This document shows positions 53,744 through 63,817 of a stretch of DNA of 64,000 bases, piece after piece (the first letter of the stretch is position 1; every line of letters starts with the position of its first letter). The stretch is taken from positions 3,237,353 through 3,301,352 of the forward strand of contig NC_011831.1 in NCBI RefSeq assembly GCF_000021945.1, read 5' to 3'. Source of the stretch: Chloroflexus aggregans DSM 9485. GTDB lineage: Bacteria; Chloroflexota; Chloroflexia; Chloroflexales; Chloroflexaceae. The notes below the pieces were generated by a model. It worked only from the letters and a program-made list of their open reading frames with translations, was not told the origin of the DNA and ran no database searches. The position numbers and the translations under genes are program-made.

Positions 53744-54112
53744 CTAGCGTTGAGATACGCCACCTAACAACTCAGCAATGGTCAGCAACAACTCATCGAG
53801 ATCGGTCGGTTTCGTTAAGAAGCGGTCGAAGCCGGCAGCGAAGGCTTCCTGCCGGTCACTTTCGCCCAATCCACTCAAGGCAATAGCCGGGCAATAGCGC
53901 AGTTCGGGACGCGCACGCAACTGTTTGAGCAGCTCAAAGCCGTTGCAATCGGGCAGACGCAGATCGATGAGGAAGAGGGCTGGGAGTGAGATCGGTGCGG
54001 TCAGGGCCGCAGCTCCGGTAGCGGCGACGGTCACATCGAACCCATGTCCGCGGAGGAAGATCATAAAGAGCTGTTGCATGAGTGGATTATCCTCAACCAG
54101 CACGATCTGCAT
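53744..54112 (-). CDS. Stand-alone receiver domain
   Basis: The 122-aa protein is a bare response-regulator receiver, with the acidic pair in IVLVEDNPLMQQ, phospho-Asp near residue 51 in LFLIDLRLPDCNG, the Ser/Thr switch in ALSGLGESD and the conserved Lys in RFLTKPTDLDEL. It has no output domain, as in CheY or phosphorelay shuttles. It could accept phosphate from either histidine kinase in the window, but nothing shows which. Confidence 0.9.
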   Translation of the reverse strand: MQIVLVEDNPLMQQLFMIFLRGHGFDVTVAATGAAALTAPISLPALFLIDLRLPDCNGFELLKQLRARPELRYCPAIALSGLGESDRQEAFAAGFDRFLTKPTDLDELLLTIAELLGGVSQR

Positions 54113-54173
54113 ATGCGCTCCTGTGCAGCACGAGCCTCAGCGCATTACCATCGGTGAGAGGGTCGGCTGCCTA

Positions 54174-55439
54174 TCACGGATACACCCCACGGGTCGTATT
54201 TGCATCGGCAACCCGCTGCACGGCCAGCAGATAGGCGGCAAGGCGTAACGGGATGTGGTGTTGTTCGGCCATCGCATTCACTTGCTGGAACGCGCCGACG
54301 ATAATCCGTTCCAGCTTCTCGTTAATATCTTGCTCATCCCAGAAAAATTCTTGTAAGCCCTGCACCCACTCAAAGTACGAAACAATCACCCCACCGGCGT
54401 TGGCGAGAATGTCGGGGACGATCGGAATGCCACGCTCGCCGAGGATGGCATCAGCTTCGGGTGTCGTCGGACCGTTAGCCCCTTCCACGATCAGTTTAGC
54501 CCGGATGCGGTCGGCATTAGCGCCGGTGAGTTGGTTTTCGAGTGCTGCCGGAATGAGCACATCACAGGCGAGTTCGAGCAACTCATTGCCGCCGATTGGT
54601 TCCACACCGGGCGCACGATACCCTTCGAGCAAGTGGTACGGATGGCGGTCGGCGTACTGGCGCATTGCCGGAATATCGAGGCCGTGAGCGCAGTAATAAC
54701 CACCGGAGGCATCGGACACACCGATCACCTTACAGCCGAGCTGATGGAGTAAGTACGCAGCCGTGCCGCCGACGTTCCCAAAGCCTTGCACGACAATCCG
54801 CAGATCGGACAGCGGCCACCCCAGCTTACGAGCCATCTCGCGCACCATCAGCATCACACCGCGTCCGGTCGCTTCGACCCGTCCGAGCGAACCGCCGACA
54901 TTCACCGGCTTGCCGGTGATCACTGCCGGCACGGTATAGCCACGGTGCATCGAGATGGTATCCATGATCCAGGCCATCGTTTGCGCATTTGTACCGACAT
55001 CGGGCGCCGGAATATCCTTTTCGGGGCCGAGCAAGATACTAATCTCCGTCGCAAAGCGACGGGTTAAACGTTCCAATTCGCCGAGCGAGAGTTGTTTGGG
55101 GTCGACAATCACGCCACCCTTTGCACCACCATACGGAATATTGACCAGCGCGCATTTCCATGTCATCCACATTGCCAGTGCGCGCACTTCATCAATATCG
55201 ACGCTCGGATGGTAGCGGATCCCCCCCTTGACCGGTCCACGGCTCAGGTTGTGCTGGACACGATAGCCGGTGAAAACACGAGTCGAACCATCGTCCATCT
55301 GAACGGGGAAGTTTACCGTCAGCTCACGCTGCGGTACGCGCAGAATAGCCCGAATATCATCGGGCAGGTGCAACATTTCGGCCGCCTGATCGAACTGTCG
55401 TTGAGCGACGTGAAACGGATTAATCTGGTGAGACGTCAT
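54174..55439 (-). CDS. gdhA: Glutamate dehydrogenase
   Basis: The 421-aa enzyme interconverts glutamate with 2-oxoglutarate and ammonia. It has KGGIRYHPSVD, the catalytic Lys in PYGGAKGGVIVDP, APDVGTNAQTMAW, VITGKPVNVGGSLGR and the dinucleotide fold IVVQGFGNVGGTAAYLL. The length and hexameric NAD-type layout match bacterial/archaeal GluDH. The start at 55439 gives MTSHQINPF and has GAAGAGG upstream. The longer frame to 55697 is not protein-like. It complements glutamine synthetase at 14698. Confidence 0.95.
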   Translation of the reverse strand: MTSHQINPFHVAQRQFDQAAEMLHLPDDIRAILRVPQRELTVNFPVQMDDGSTRVFTGYRVQHNLSRGPVKGGIRYHPSVDIDEVRALAMWMTWKCALVNIPYGGAKGGVIVDPKQLSLGELERLTRRFATEISILLGPEKDIPAPDVGTNAQTMAWIMDTISMHRGYTVPAVITGKPVNVGGSLGRVEATGRGVMLMVREMARKLGWPLSDLRIVVQGFGNVGGTAAYLLHQLGCKVIGVSDASGGYYCAHGLDIPAMRQYADRHPYHLLEGYRAPGVEPIGGNELLELACDVLIPAALENQLTGANADRIRAKLIVEGANGPTTPEADAILGERGIPIVPDILANAGGVIVSYFEWVQGLQEFFWDEQDINEKLERIIVGAFQQVNAMAEQHHIPLRLAAYLLAVQRVADANTTRGVYP

Positions 55440-55494
55440 TGTCTTTTTCCTCTTCATTGATGGTTTGCATGCGAATCCTATTCCTATGATTCGA

Positions 55495-56145
55495 TCAGGT
55501 AAGCTCTTTGCGCATATAGATCCAGCCATCCTGACCGAAGAACAGCCGTCCGAGAAGTGAACGGCGAACATACAGAGCGTGAAACCCGATCCGTTCGTAC
55601 AATATCCGCGCGCCGTGATTCGTCTCGCGTACATACAAACCGAGATACGTGAGGGCGCGGGCGCGCGCATCGTGCTCGGCCTGACGCAATAATGCACGGG
55701 CTACCCCGCGTCGGCGCCACTCCGGTGCGATGGCGACATCGGCGATGAAGCCTTCGCCGGGTTCGATTTGGTGATCGAGCAGTGATAGGGCAAAGAGCGA
55801 ACGAAGTGCTCCCCACAGTCCCAACGTTTCAAAAAAAGCCGACTCGGCGAATCCGCCGCTCGGCCCCATCATATCACGAGTACGCAAACTCGTGGTACCG
55901 ATTAACTGGCCGGCATATTCGGCCACCAGCATCCCTTGCAACGCCGACGGACCTTGGCGGCGCCAGCCGGTAGCCAGCGCCTGGGCGCCCCGCTCGCGGT
56001 CACGTGGACCAAATGCAGCACCGAACGTATCGGCAAAGGCATCGCGGTGAAGGGCCACGATGGCATCAATATCACTAAGACGCGCCGGACGGATGAGCAC
56101 ATCGTTGGCCGACGCGCCTATGGGAGGAGTGACAACGGCATACAT
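55495..56145 (-). CDS. GNAT-family N-acetyltransferase
   Basis: The 216-aa protein has the GNAT core: IRPARLSDIDAIVALHRDAF at the start, IADVAIAPEWRRRGVARALLRQAEHDARA as the acetyl-CoA pyrophosphate loop (motif A, RRRGVA), and LYVRETNHGARILYERIGFHAL at the end. An insert of about 30 residues lies between the strands. The substrate is unknown. The 50-aa gene lies 13 bp upstream, so they probably share a transcript. Confidence 0.85.
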   Translation of the reverse strand: MYAVVTPPIGASANDVLIRPARLSDIDAIVALHRDAFADTFGAAFGPRDRERGAQALATGWRRQGPSALQGMLVAEYAGQLIGTTSLRTRDMMGPSGGFAESAFFETLGLWGALRSLFALSLLDHQIEPGEGFIADVAIAPEWRRRGVARALLRQAEHDARARALTYLGLYVRETNHGARILYERIGFHALYVRRSLLGRLFFGQDGWIYMRKELT

Positions 56146-56158
56146 ACCCTACGCCGGT

Positions 56159-56311
56159 TCAGCGAGCGTTGAGTTCGGCCAGTCGTAATTCAAGTCGGTT
56201 GGCAATATCGCGATACATGTTGCCACGTCGTTCGGCAGCAGCGAGCTTTCGCTGTAAAAAGATAATGTATCCCAACGCTGTGAGCAGCGCAAACAACGTT
56301 ATCCAGCGCAT
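56159..56311 (-). CDS. 50-aa single-helix membrane protein
   Basis: The protein has one transmembrane helix (WITLFALLTALGYIIFL, residues 2-18) followed by a short charged coiled coil (RKLAAAERRGNMYRDIANRLELRL). AGGAGG spaced 9 bases from the ATG supports translation. The function is unknown. Its position upstream of a GNAT gene may be incidental. Confidence 0.6.
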   Translation of the reverse strand: MRWITLFALLTALGYIIFLQRKLAAAERRGNMYRDIANRLELRLAELNAR

Positions 56312-56378
56312 AGAGGAATCCTCCTTATAGCTCAATCGCACCGTATTCTAGCGCAGGCGAGGCCGGCTTTCAAGCCGA

Positions 56379-57137
56379 TTATTCGGCGTATCGTCGGTAA
56401 CGTTGGCGCCAGGCGTGATAAATGGCAATACTACCGGCGACCGCCGCATTGAGCGAACCGATCTGCCCGACAATCGGTAAGCGCACCAAAAAATCGCACC
56501 GTTCGCGTACTAAGCGCGACATACCGGTACCTTCGGCACCGATGACGAGTCCAAGTGGGAGATTAAGATCAACAGCATCTATATCTTGTGCTGTTTCATC
56601 TTGCTCAAGACCGACAACCCAAATCCCGTTGTGTTGCAACTCCTCGATGGTCTGCGATAGGTTAGTCACCATAGCAACACGGAGATGTTCAACCGCACCA
56701 CTGCTGGCATTCACCACTGCCGGTGTAATTTCGGCAGCCCGCCGACCCGGAATAATGATCCCGTGACAGCCAACCGCTTCAGCGGTGCGCAGAAGGGTAC
56801 CGAGATTCTGCGGGTCTTGCAGATGATCAAGCAGCAGTAAGAGGGCTGCTTCGCGGCGCGCGTTAGCACTACTGAGACATTCATCGAGTTCGACGTAGGG
56901 GTAGGGGCCGGTTTCGAGCATGACGCCCTGATGATTTGCATCGCGCAACTGGCGGTCGAGGATCTGCCGTTCGATCCGCTCGATAGGAATACCGGCCTGT
57001 TCGGCGAGCCGGATAATGTCGGCGATGATACCACTTTCCTGGACACTACGTGAAACAACTAAACGGCGCAACGTGCGACGTCGAGCGCGGAGAGCCTCAC
57101 GTACCGCGTTGCGCCCATAGAGCAACTCGGAGGTCAT
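56379..57137 (-). CDS. rlmB: SpoU-family 23S rRNA 2'-O-methyltransferase RlmB
   Basis: The 252-aa protein has an N-terminal L30e-like RNA-binding domain (LLYGRNAVREALRA, residues 5-80) and a SPOUT knot domain: HLQDPQNLGTLLRTAEAVG, VIGAEGTGMSRLVRERCDFLVRLPIVGQIGSLNAAVAGSIAIYH. These are the three conserved SpoU motifs. It likely methylates G2251 of 23S rRNA, although other TrmH-family targets are possible. It is downstream of dnaJ, 112 bp away. Confidence 0.88.
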   Translation of the reverse strand: MTSELLYGRNAVREALRARRRTLRRLVVSRSVQESGIIADIIRLAEQAGIPIERIERQILDRQLRDANHQGVMLETGPYPYVELDECLSSANARREAALLLLLDHLQDPQNLGTLLRTAEAVGCHGIIIPGRRAAEITPAVVNASSGAVEHLRVAMVTNLSQTIEELQHNGIWVVGLEQDETAQDIDAVDLNLPLGLVIGAEGTGMSRLVRERCDFLVRLPIVGQIGSLNAAVAGSIAIYHAWRQRYRRYAE

Positions 57138-57249
57138 GGATTACTCACTCATCATTCAGTCAGGCACCACGTGTACCCTTATAACAATCGTTTGTGGTGC
57201 CATGATACTCTGGCAATTGCCCATCAATTATCGTGGGTGTGTGCCCTGT

Positions 57250-58371
57250 TCACAATCCTAGAGCATCTTTGATATGACCGAACAACCCCTTATCGCCGTG
57301 GTCGTGATCGTGAGATGAGAAGGTTTGGGCCAATTCTTGGAACAAACGGCGTTGTTGGTCGGTCAGCCTGGTCGGTATCTCAACGCGGATCACCACAATC
57401 TGGTCGCCACGACCTTGCTGGCGCAAGTAGGGGACACCTTTCCCGTGCAGGCGGAAGGTTTGACCGTGTTGGGTACCAGGAGGCAGTCGCAGTCGCTCCG
57501 TACCTTCGAGGGTTGGTACACTCACCTCACCGCCGAGCGCCGCTTGGGCGACATTGATCGTCAAGTTGAGAATAATATCATTCCCCTCACGCTCAAAGAT
57601 CGGGTGCGGCTGAATATCGAGCGCCACATAGAGATTACCGGGTGGTCCACCGCGTGGTCCGGCTTCACCCTCGCCACTAATCCGAATCTGCTGTGAACCA
57701 TCAACCCCGGCGGGGACCCGAACGGTAATCCGGCGGGTCTGGCGCACGCGGCCTTCGCCACGACATTCGCGGCATGGAATGGGGATAACGTACCCGGTAC
57801 CGCCACACACATCGCAGGTCGTGACAGTCACCATATTAAAGATAGGGGCACGCTGGCGAATCTCACCGGTACCACCACACCGTGGACAGCGCGTCGGCTC
57901 GGTGCCCGGTTCGGCACCAGAACCACGGCAGGCCGGGCAAGTTTCGAGGCGGCGGAACTCTATCTCCTTTTCCGTCCCGAAGACCGCTTCTTCAAACGTC
58001 AGGCGCAACGTATAGCGCAGGTCGGCGCCGCGCATTGGGCCACGTGTACTCCGGCCTACACCGGCAGCGCCGAAGAACGCATCGAAGATCGAGCTAAAGG
58101 GATCAACGCCGCCAAATGGATCGGCGCCCATTCCACCAAAACCGGGCGGATTGTGACCAAAGCGGTCGTACATCGCCCGCTTTTGTTCATCAGAGAGGAC
58201 TTCGTAAGCTTCGTTAATCTCTTTAAACTTCGCCTCGGCATCGGGCGATTTATTCACATCGGGGTGATACTGGCGGGCCAGCCGGCGAAACGCTTTCTTG
58301 ATTTCGTCGGGCGTCGCGCTGCGACTCACCCCGAGAACTTCGTAGTAATCACGTTTGGCACCCGTCGTCAT
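57250..58371 (-). CDS. dnaJ: Chaperone DnaJ
   Basis: The 373-aa co-chaperone stimulates DnaK ATPase. The J domain has the HPD triad (RQYHPDVNK), a Gly/Phe-rich stretch ([17 protein letters not shown]) and four zinc motifs [24 protein letters not shown] and CRECRGEG, then the C-terminal substrate domain. The His/Asp-rich tail ([12 protein letters not shown]) is unusual. It is 41 bp downstream of dnaK in the hrcA-grpE-dnaK-dnaJ operon. Confidence 0.97.
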   Translation of the reverse strand: MTTGAKRDYYEVLGVSRSATPDEIKKAFRRLARQYHPDVNKSPDAEAKFKEINEAYEVLSDEQKRAMYDRFGHNPPGFGGMGADPFGGVDPFSSIFDAFFGAAGVGRSTRGPMRGADLRYTLRLTFEEAVFGTEKEIEFRRLETCPACRGSGAEPGTEPTRCPRCGGTGEIRQRAPIFNMVTVTTCDVCGGTGYVIPIPCRECRGEGRVRQTRRITVRVPAGVDGSQQIRISGEGEAGPRGGPPGNLYVALDIQPHPIFEREGNDIILNLTINVAQAALGGEVSVPTLEGTERLRLPPGTQHGQTFRLHGKGVPYLRQQGRGDQIVVIRVEIPTRLTDQQRRLFQELAQTFSSHDHDHGDKGLFGHIKDALGL

Positions 58372-58412
58372 ACGGTTTCCTCGTTACGTGCGCTGCCGGC
58401 CACCGCCAGCCC

Positions 58413-60254
58413 TTACTTTTCTACCTGTTCACCTGTCACCGTGCCGGCAGCGTTGTTGGTTGACGTAGTGGTGATGTGCTGTAATGCTACTGCCAGCTCG
58501 GCGATCCGATTGCGAATCGCCTGTTCATCATCGTCGGCCAAGACACTACGGAGCGCAATCATTTTCTCTTCGATAGTGCTCCGCACGGTCGGATCGAGAT
58601 TCTCACCAGCTTCACGCAGTGCCTTTTCGGCTGCATACAGGGTGCTATCGGCCTGATTCCGAGCTGCCACCAGTTCACGCCGTCGGCGATCCTCTTCGGC
58701 GTGCAGTTCAGCATCGCGCACCATCTGTTCGATCTCTTCCGGTGATAAACCCGACGAAGCGGTAATCGTGATGCGCTGCTCTTTGCCGGTAGCCTTATCA
58801 CGGGCGCTCACGCTCACAATTCCGTTGGCATCGATATCGAACGTCACTTCGATTTGTGGGACCCCGCGTGGTGCAGGTGGAATCCCTGACAGTTCAAAGC
58901 GGCCAAGGCTCTTGTTATACCGTGCTTCTGCTCGTTCACCCTGCAAGACGTGAATCTCGACGCTGCTCTGGTTATCGCTGGCGGTCGAGAAGATTTGGCT
59001 CTTGCGGGTTGGAATAGTCGTATTCCGCTCGATAATCGGCGTCATCACGCCGCCGAGGGTTTCGATGCCAAGGGTAAGCGGTGTCACATCGAGCAGTAGG
59101 ACATCCTTCACTTCACCACCAAGGACGCCGGCCTGAATGGCTGCACCGATTGCCACCACCTCATCAGGATTGACACTGCGGTTCGGTTCTTTGCCAAAGA
59201 AATTACGCACCGCAGCTTGAATCGCCGGCATACGGGTCTGACCACCGACCAAAATAATTTCATCGATTTGATGTGGTTGCAACCCGGCGTCGCGGAGTGC
59301 TTGCCGCACCGGTCCCATGCTCCGTTCGATCAGGTCGGCACAGAGTTGTTCAAGGCGGGCACGGGTGAGGGTCACGCTCAGATGTTTTGGCCCACTCGAG
59401 TCGGCGGTGATGAACGGCAAGCTAATCTCGGTCTGCATCAACGTACTCAGTTCCATTTTTGCCTTTTCCGCTGCCTCTTTCAGGCGTTGGAGGGCAACCC
59501 GGTCGGTGCGCAGATCGATCCCGTTTTCCCGCTGAAACTCATCGGCCAGCCAGTCGATAATCCGCTGGTCAAAATCATCGCCACCGAGATGGGTATCACC
59601 GCTGGTAGCCTTCACTTCGACCACACCGTCACTCAGCTCGAGGATACTGACATCGAAGGTGCCACCGCCCATATCGTAGACAACGACCAGTTCATCTTTG
59701 CCTTTCTTATCAAGACCGTAGGCCAGCGCACTGGCGGTTGGTTCATTCACGATCCGCAGTACTTCAAGACCGGCAATCTTGCCGGCATCTTTCGTCGCCT
59801 GGCGTTGGCTATCGTTGAAATAGGCCGGTACGGTAATCACCGCCTGCGTTACCGGCTCGCCGAGATACGCCTCAGCATCGGCTTTGAGCTTTTGCAGCAC
59901 CATCGCCGAAATCTCCGGTGGGGCATACTCGCGGCCGGCCATCAGCACGCGCACATCACCGTTGGGTGCAGCGGTCAGTTGATACGGCACCAATTCCTTG
60001 TCGCGTTGGACTGACGGCTCGTTAAACTTACGGCCAATAAACCGTTTGACCGAGAAGATGGTATTTTCCGGGTTGGTAATGGCCTGTCGGCGTGCAACTT
60101 GACCAACGACTCGTTCGCCTGATTTGGTAATTGCAACGACCGAAGGAGTCAGACGTGATCCTTCGGCATTGGGAATAACGACGACATCACCGCCTTCAAC
60201 AACTGCCACAACCGAGTTGGTTGTGCCAAGATCGATTCCGATAACTTTCGGCAT
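58413..60254 (-). CDS. dnaK: Chaperone DnaK (Hsp70)
   Basis: The 613-aa ATP-driven chaperone begins [18 protein letters not shown] and shows [35 protein letters not shown]-type phosphate loops, [14 protein letters not shown] and [11 protein letters not shown]. The substrate-binding part contains [19 protein letters not shown]. It is in the HrcA operon, with grpE upstream (123 bp) and dnaJ downstream. Confidence 0.98.
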   Translation of the reverse strand: MPKVIGIDLGTTNSVVAVVEGGDVVVIPNAEGSRLTPSVVAITKSGERVVGQVARRQAITNPENTIFSVKRFIGRKFNEPSVQRDKELVPYQLTAAPNGDVRVLMAGREYAPPEISAMVLQKLKADAEAYLGEPVTQAVITVPAYFNDSQRQATKDAGKIAGLEVLRIVNEPTASALAYGLDKKGKDELVVVYDMGGGTFDVSILELSDGVVEVKATSGDTHLGGDDFDQRIIDWLADEFQRENGIDLRTDRVALQRLKEAAEKAKMELSTLMQTEISLPFITADSSGPKHLSVTLTRARLEQLCADLIERSMGPVRQALRDAGLQPHQIDEIILVGGQTRMPAIQAAVRNFFGKEPNRSVNPDEVVAIGAAIQAGVLGGEVKDVLLLDVTPLTLGIETLGGVMTPIIERNTTIPTRKSQIFSTASDNQSSVEIHVLQGERAEARYNKSLGRFELSGIPPAPRGVPQIEVTFDIDANGIVSVSARDKATGKEQRITITASSGLSPEEIEQMVRDAELHAEEDRRRRELVAARNQADSTLYAAEKALREAGENLDPTVRSTIEEKMIALRSVLADDDEQAIRNRIAELAVALQHITTTSTNNAAGTVTGEQVEK

Positions 60255-60377
60255 GAGAATAAGACCTTCTGTATCCTAACGGATTCCAAGATAGTATCAC
60301 ACCCAGTTCTCGGCGGGAGGCCGTCGGGGAGATACCTTAATCACGCTCGACATGAGAATGCGGAGCGATGGATGGTT

Positions 60378-60986
60378 TTACCCGCGGCCAACCTTGACCA
60401 TACTCGGTCGGATGACACGGTCGTGCAGGAGATAACCGCGCTGTAATTCAGCGATGACCTTCCCCTCCTGCCCTTCCGCATCTTCATAGATCACTGCCTC
60501 GTGCAGATTGGGGTCAAAATCCTGCCCCAGCGCCTCGATCGGCTTCACACCCTCACTTTCAAGCATAGTACGCAACTTATGCGCGATAAGTTGCGTTCCC
60601 TGCCACCACGGTGTTTCAGCAATCTCAGGCGGCACGTTAGCAATGGCCCGCTCGAAATCATCGAGTACCGGCAGCAGTTTGAGAATAATCGCCGTACCGG
60701 CATTGCGGATCAATTCGGCCCGCTCGGTTTCAGTACGACGTTTGAAATTACGATAATCGGCTACAGCGCGCATCCACTGATCTTTATATTCAGCGGCTTG
60801 CGCTTCGGCTTGGGCCAATCGCTGTTGCAGATCGGCGATCACCGCTGCCGGATCGGCCGGTGTGTCGGTCGTAGTTGGCGCAGCATCGGTGGCAATCGCT
60901 TGCTCGCCAGTAGTTGCCGACTCGTCAGGAGCCGCTGTGGTCTGCTTAACATTCATTTCAGGTTTCACTTCTTCTTGGTTTACCAT
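60378..60986 (-). CDS. grpE: Nucleotide exchange factor GrpE
   Basis: The 202-aa protein releases ADP from DnaK. A low-complexity Thr/Ala/Glu-rich leader (1-50) is followed by a long helix (ADLQQRLAQAEAQAAEYKDQWMRAVADYRNFKRRTETERAEL) and the beta domain with LGQDFDPNLHEAV and LQRGYLLHDRVIRPSMVKVG, the GrpE signature. GATGAGGA precedes the ATG. It is 29 bp downstream of hrcA. Confidence 0.96.
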   Translation of the reverse strand: MVNQEEVKPEMNVKQTTAAPDESATTGEQAIATDAAPTTTDTPADPAAVIADLQQRLAQAEAQAAEYKDQWMRAVADYRNFKRRTETERAELIRNAGTAIILKLLPVLDDFERAIANVPPEIAETPWWQGTQLIAHKLRTMLESEGVKPIEALGQDFDPNLHEAVIYEDAEGQEGKVIAELQRGYLLHDRVIRPSMVKVGRG

Positions 60987-61014
60987 AGGTTCCTCATCAC
61001 ATAAATACTATATA

Positions 61015-62145
61015 TCAGGCGTGTTGTTCATCCTTGTATTCAGATTCTCCCTCCGAGGGACGCGCTTGAACATTGTAGAGTTCGGCCAGCAAATTATTCA
61101 TCAACGACGCGATGTAGCGCACCGTCGAGATTGAGCGTGGATAGGCCATACGGGTCGGGCCGATCACGCCGAGTACTCCGGCGATGACACCTTCGACACC
61201 ATAGCGGGCCAAGATCACGCTATAATCGCGCATTGTATCTTCACCGTGCTCACCACCGATGATCACCTGTACGCCGCCGGAAGCCAGTGCTTGCGGGATG
61301 AGCGGACCAAGACCGCGTCCGCTCTTCAGGATCTCAAGGGTACGGCGCATCCGTTCGATCACTCGTTCGGCGTCATCACGCCCGCTCGCAGGCGAAAATT
61401 CCGGCTGGCTAAGCATTTCGAGCAAGCCATCGGAATAGATCTGTTCTTGCGCCTGCTCCTCGAACGCGATCATCGCCCGCACGACGAGATCGACCAGGCC
61501 GCGTTCAAAATCACTGAGCGGGATACCGTTGAACGTCGCGGCTGTAGCCAACTCCTCGACGCGGGTAAGGGTGGCATCGGCAAGCAGATCACTCACCAAA
61601 CCGGCTGCTCGACGGAGATCTTCTGGCGTGCGCCATGGTTCCACCGGGAGCGTTTGCTGTTTGACGATACCGCCGTGGAACACGATCACGGCCAGGGCCA
61701 TCGTCTCGTGAATCGAGATCAACTCAAGGCTTTTGAAGCGCAGTTGTTCAGCACGTGGCGCGGTAGCAACCGACGCATTGTGGGCCGTGCGGGCAAGCAC
61801 GGCACAAGCCAACTGTACCCATTGATCGAGTTCGCCGCGCACCTGATAGAACTGGTGACGGATCATGCGCTGCTCGGCGGGCGACAGCGATGTGCGCTCC
61901 ATCAAGTTTTCGACAAAGAAGCGATACCCGGTATCGGTTGGAATGCGTCCCCCCGATGTGTGAGGATGAGTAAGAAAGCCTAGCTCCTCAAGGGCAGCCA
62001 TGTCGTTCCGTACCGTTGCCGGTGAAACGGGGAGGCGGTATTTGCGCACCAACGTTTCGGAAGCAACCGGCGTGGCGGTGTCGACAAACTCCTGAATAAC
62101 CAGCTTGAGTATCGTCTGCCGGCGTTCGGTCAGAGGTCCGCTCAT
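61015..62145 (-). CDS. hrcA: Heat-inducible repressor HrcA
   Basis: The 376-aa repressor binds CIRCE and keeps the dnaK operon off until heat. The N-terminal winged HTH reads [45 protein letters not shown]-like (residues ~5-60), followed by [27 protein letters not shown], the HrcA signature. The GAF-like core ends [21 protein letters not shown]. It is the first gene of the operon, behind a CIRCE element. Confidence 0.96.
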   Translation of the reverse strand: MSGPLTERRQTILKLVIQEFVDTATPVASETLVRKYRLPVSPATVRNDMAALEELGFLTHPHTSGGRIPTDTGYRFFVENLMERTSLSPAEQRMIRHQFYQVRGELDQWVQLACAVLARTAHNASVATAPRAEQLRFKSLELISIHETMALAVIVFHGGIVKQQTLPVEPWRTPEDLRRAAGLVSDLLADATLTRVEELATAATFNGIPLSDFERGLVDLVVRAMIAFEEQAQEQIYSDGLLEMLSQPEFSPASGRDDAERVIERMRRTLEILKSGRGLGPLIPQALASGGVQVIIGGEHGEDTMRDYSVILARYGVEGVIAGVLGVIGPTRMAYPRSISTVRYIASLMNNLLAELYNVQARPSEGESEYKDEQHA

Positions 62146-62173
62146 CGCTGTATCCTGCCTCGCTGGTTGATGA

Positions 62174-62200
62174 TTAGCACTCGTGAGGCGAGAGTGCTAA
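62174..62200. promoter_or_regulatory. CIRCE operator of the hrcA operon
   Basis: TTAGCACTC, nine bases, GAGTGCTAA: a perfect copy of the CIRCE inverted repeat. It is 28 bp upstream of hrcA and therefore the binding site for HrcA itself. Confidence 0.97.
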
Positions 62201-62220
62201 GGCTTGTAATGTAAAAGGTT

Positions 62221-62241
62221 GGCGTGCATCTGATGCACGCC
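62221..62241 (-). other. 5' hairpin of the heat-shock operon mRNA
   Basis: GGCGTGCAT and ATGCACGCC form a perfect 9-bp stem with a 3-base loop. It would start at about the first transcribed base given the promoter at 62249-62277, ahead of CIRCE. It may protect the mRNA 5' end. Confidence 0.5.
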
Positions 62242-62248
62242 GATACAG

Positions 62249-62277
62249 AGTATACCACAAGTTAATGCAGTTGTCAC
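62249..62277 (-). promoter_or_regulatory. hrcA operon promoter
   Basis: On the minus strand GTGACA (-35), 17 bp, TATACT (-10, preceded by TGG). It lies upstream of the hairpin and CIRCE, so the operator would be transcribed as part of the leader. Confidence 0.65.
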
Positions 62278-62319
62278 GAGGGAACAACGATGCGTGTTAA
62301 CGTGTGAAAGGTATCACTT

Positions 62320-62349
62320 TTGCATCATGTGAGACTTGCGTCATATAAT
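62320..62349 (+). promoter_or_regulatory. Promoter of the peptidase gene
   Basis: TTGCAT (62320-62325), 18 bp, TATAAT (62344-62349), 38 bp before the chosen start. Confidence 0.5.
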
Positions 62350-62387
62350 GAAGTGCTAAATCGCATAAACAGATGGAGTGCCAGGGT

Positions 62388-63743
62388 ATGGTAATGGAAC
62401 GTTTTGCCGCCTATATTGCCGAACACCAGGCGCGTCTTCGTGCTGAGCTGGCGGAGATAGTACGGTTGCCTTCGGTATCGGCGCAGAATCGGGGGATTAC
62501 CGAAACGGCGACATTTGTTGAGCAACGCTTGCGCCGCCTTGGCGCCGAAACCCGCTTGCTCAGCGCTGATGGTGGTAATCCGCTGGTCTACGCGACGATT
62601 GGCAATGGGTCACGCACATTGTTGATCTACGACCATTACGATGTGCAGCCTGCCGAGCCACTCGAACTATGGCACACACCACCGTTTGATCTGACCGAGC
62701 GTGACGGGAAACTGTACGGGCGCGGGGTAGCCGACAACAAAGGGAATTTGATGCTGCGTATTCAAGCGGTTGAGGCGTGGCTGGCGACCGAAGGGGCTTT
62801 ACCGATCCGGATCGTTTTTGTGGTCGAGGGTGAAGAAGAGGTTAGCTCGAAGACGTTGCCGGCGGTTTGTCGCACGTATGCCGATCTGCTCCGGGCCGAT
62901 GGCTGCTTGTGGGAGACGGGTGGGGTCGATCTGAGCGAACGCCCGGTTGTCACCTGCGGGGCGAAGGGAATCCAGTACGTGGAGTTGGTGGCACGAGGCG
63001 CGAGCTACGATTTGCATTCTTCGTATGCGACCTTTGTCCCGAATCCGGCATGGCGTTTGACGTGGGCCTTGAATACCCTCAAAGGGCCTGATGGCCGGAT
63101 CCGCATCCCCGGCTTCTACGACCGGGTACGACCGCCGTCGGCTGCCGATCTGGCGGCGCTCGCAACTATTCCGGCCGGTGATGATGAGGCGTTATTAGCC
63201 GATTTTGGCCTTACAGCGTTCCTGGATAATGTGCGTGGGACCGAACGCCTGCGCCGGCACCTATTTGAACCAACCTGCACGATCTGTGGTTTGGTTAGTG
63301 GGTATACCGGTGAAGGTAGCAAGACGGTCTTGCCGAGCGAAGCACGGGCCAAGATTGATTTTCGTCTCGTACCCGATATGGACCCGGCCGAGGTATTGCA
63401 ACAGTTACGCCGTCATCTCGACGCGGAAGGCTTCAATGACATCGAAATTATTGATTTAGGTGGTGAACATCCGGCGCGGAGTCCACTCGATGCAACGATT
63501 GTCCAGGCGGCGGTGGCGTCGGCGCGTGACGTGTATGGTTGTGAACCGATCCTCTACCCAACGATGGCCGGTACCGGTCCGATGTACCCGCTCTGTACGG
63601 CGTTGGGGACACCGGTGGCGAGCGGAGCCGGTTGTGGTTATCACGGTTCGCGGGTGCATTCGCCAAACGAGAATATCCGGTTGGCCGACTATGAGCGAGC
63701 AATGCGCTGGATGGGAAGTTTAATCAAGCATTTTGCGAGCTGA
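62388..63743 (+). CDS. M20-family dipeptidase/peptidase
   Basis: The 451-aa dizinc hydrolase has YDHYDVQPAEP (first metal His/Asp), GRGVADNKGNLM (bridging Asp), FVVEGEEEVSSKTL (catalytic Glu pair), and GCGYHGSRVHSPNENI near the end (second-site His). This pattern matches the M20 cytosolic carnosinase/dipeptidase subgroup. ATG 62388 follows GGAG with good spacing. ATGs at 62373 and 62394 are also in frame. Specific substrates are not evident. Confidence 0.9.
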   Translation: MVMERFAAYIAEHQARLRAELAEIVRLPSVSAQNRGITETATFVEQRLRRLGAETRLLSADGGNPLVYATIGNGSRTLLIYDHYDVQPAEPLELWHTPPFDLTERDGKLYGRGVADNKGNLMLRIQAVEAWLATEGALPIRIVFVVEGEEEVSSKTLPAVCRTYADLLRADGCLWETGGVDLSERPVVTCGAKGIQYVELVARGASYDLHSSYATFVPNPAWRLTWALNTLKGPDGRIRIPGFYDRVRPPSAADLAALATIPAGDDEALLADFGLTAFLDNVRGTERLRRHLFEPTCTICGLVSGYTGEGSKTVLPSEARAKIDFRLVPDMDPAEVLQQLRRHLDAEGFNDIEIIDLGGEHPARSPLDATIVQAAVASARDVYGCEPILYPTMAGTGPMYPLCTALGTPVASGAGCGYHGSRVHSPNENIRLADYERAMRWMGSLIKHFAS

Positions 63744-63776
63744 TCTCTTCGAGTGGTGAATGGCACTCCCGTGCGT

Positions 63777-63807
63777 CGTAGGTGCATAGCAACGCTATGC
63801 ACCTACG
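63777..63807. terminator. Bidirectional terminator hairpin
   Basis: CGTAGGTGCATAGC pairs perfectly over 14 bp with its complement around AAC, between the peptidase gene and the convergent ATPase gene. Confidence 0.8.
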
Positions 63808-63817
63808 GGGAGAACGA

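Noticed and set aside
59217-60014. 265-codon plus-strand ORF
   Set aside because: It is antisense to dnaK, which fully explains the sequence. Composition is that of a shadow frame.
61246-61983. 245-codon plus-strand ORF
   Set aside because: It is antisense to hrcA, with no motif and no ribosome-binding site.
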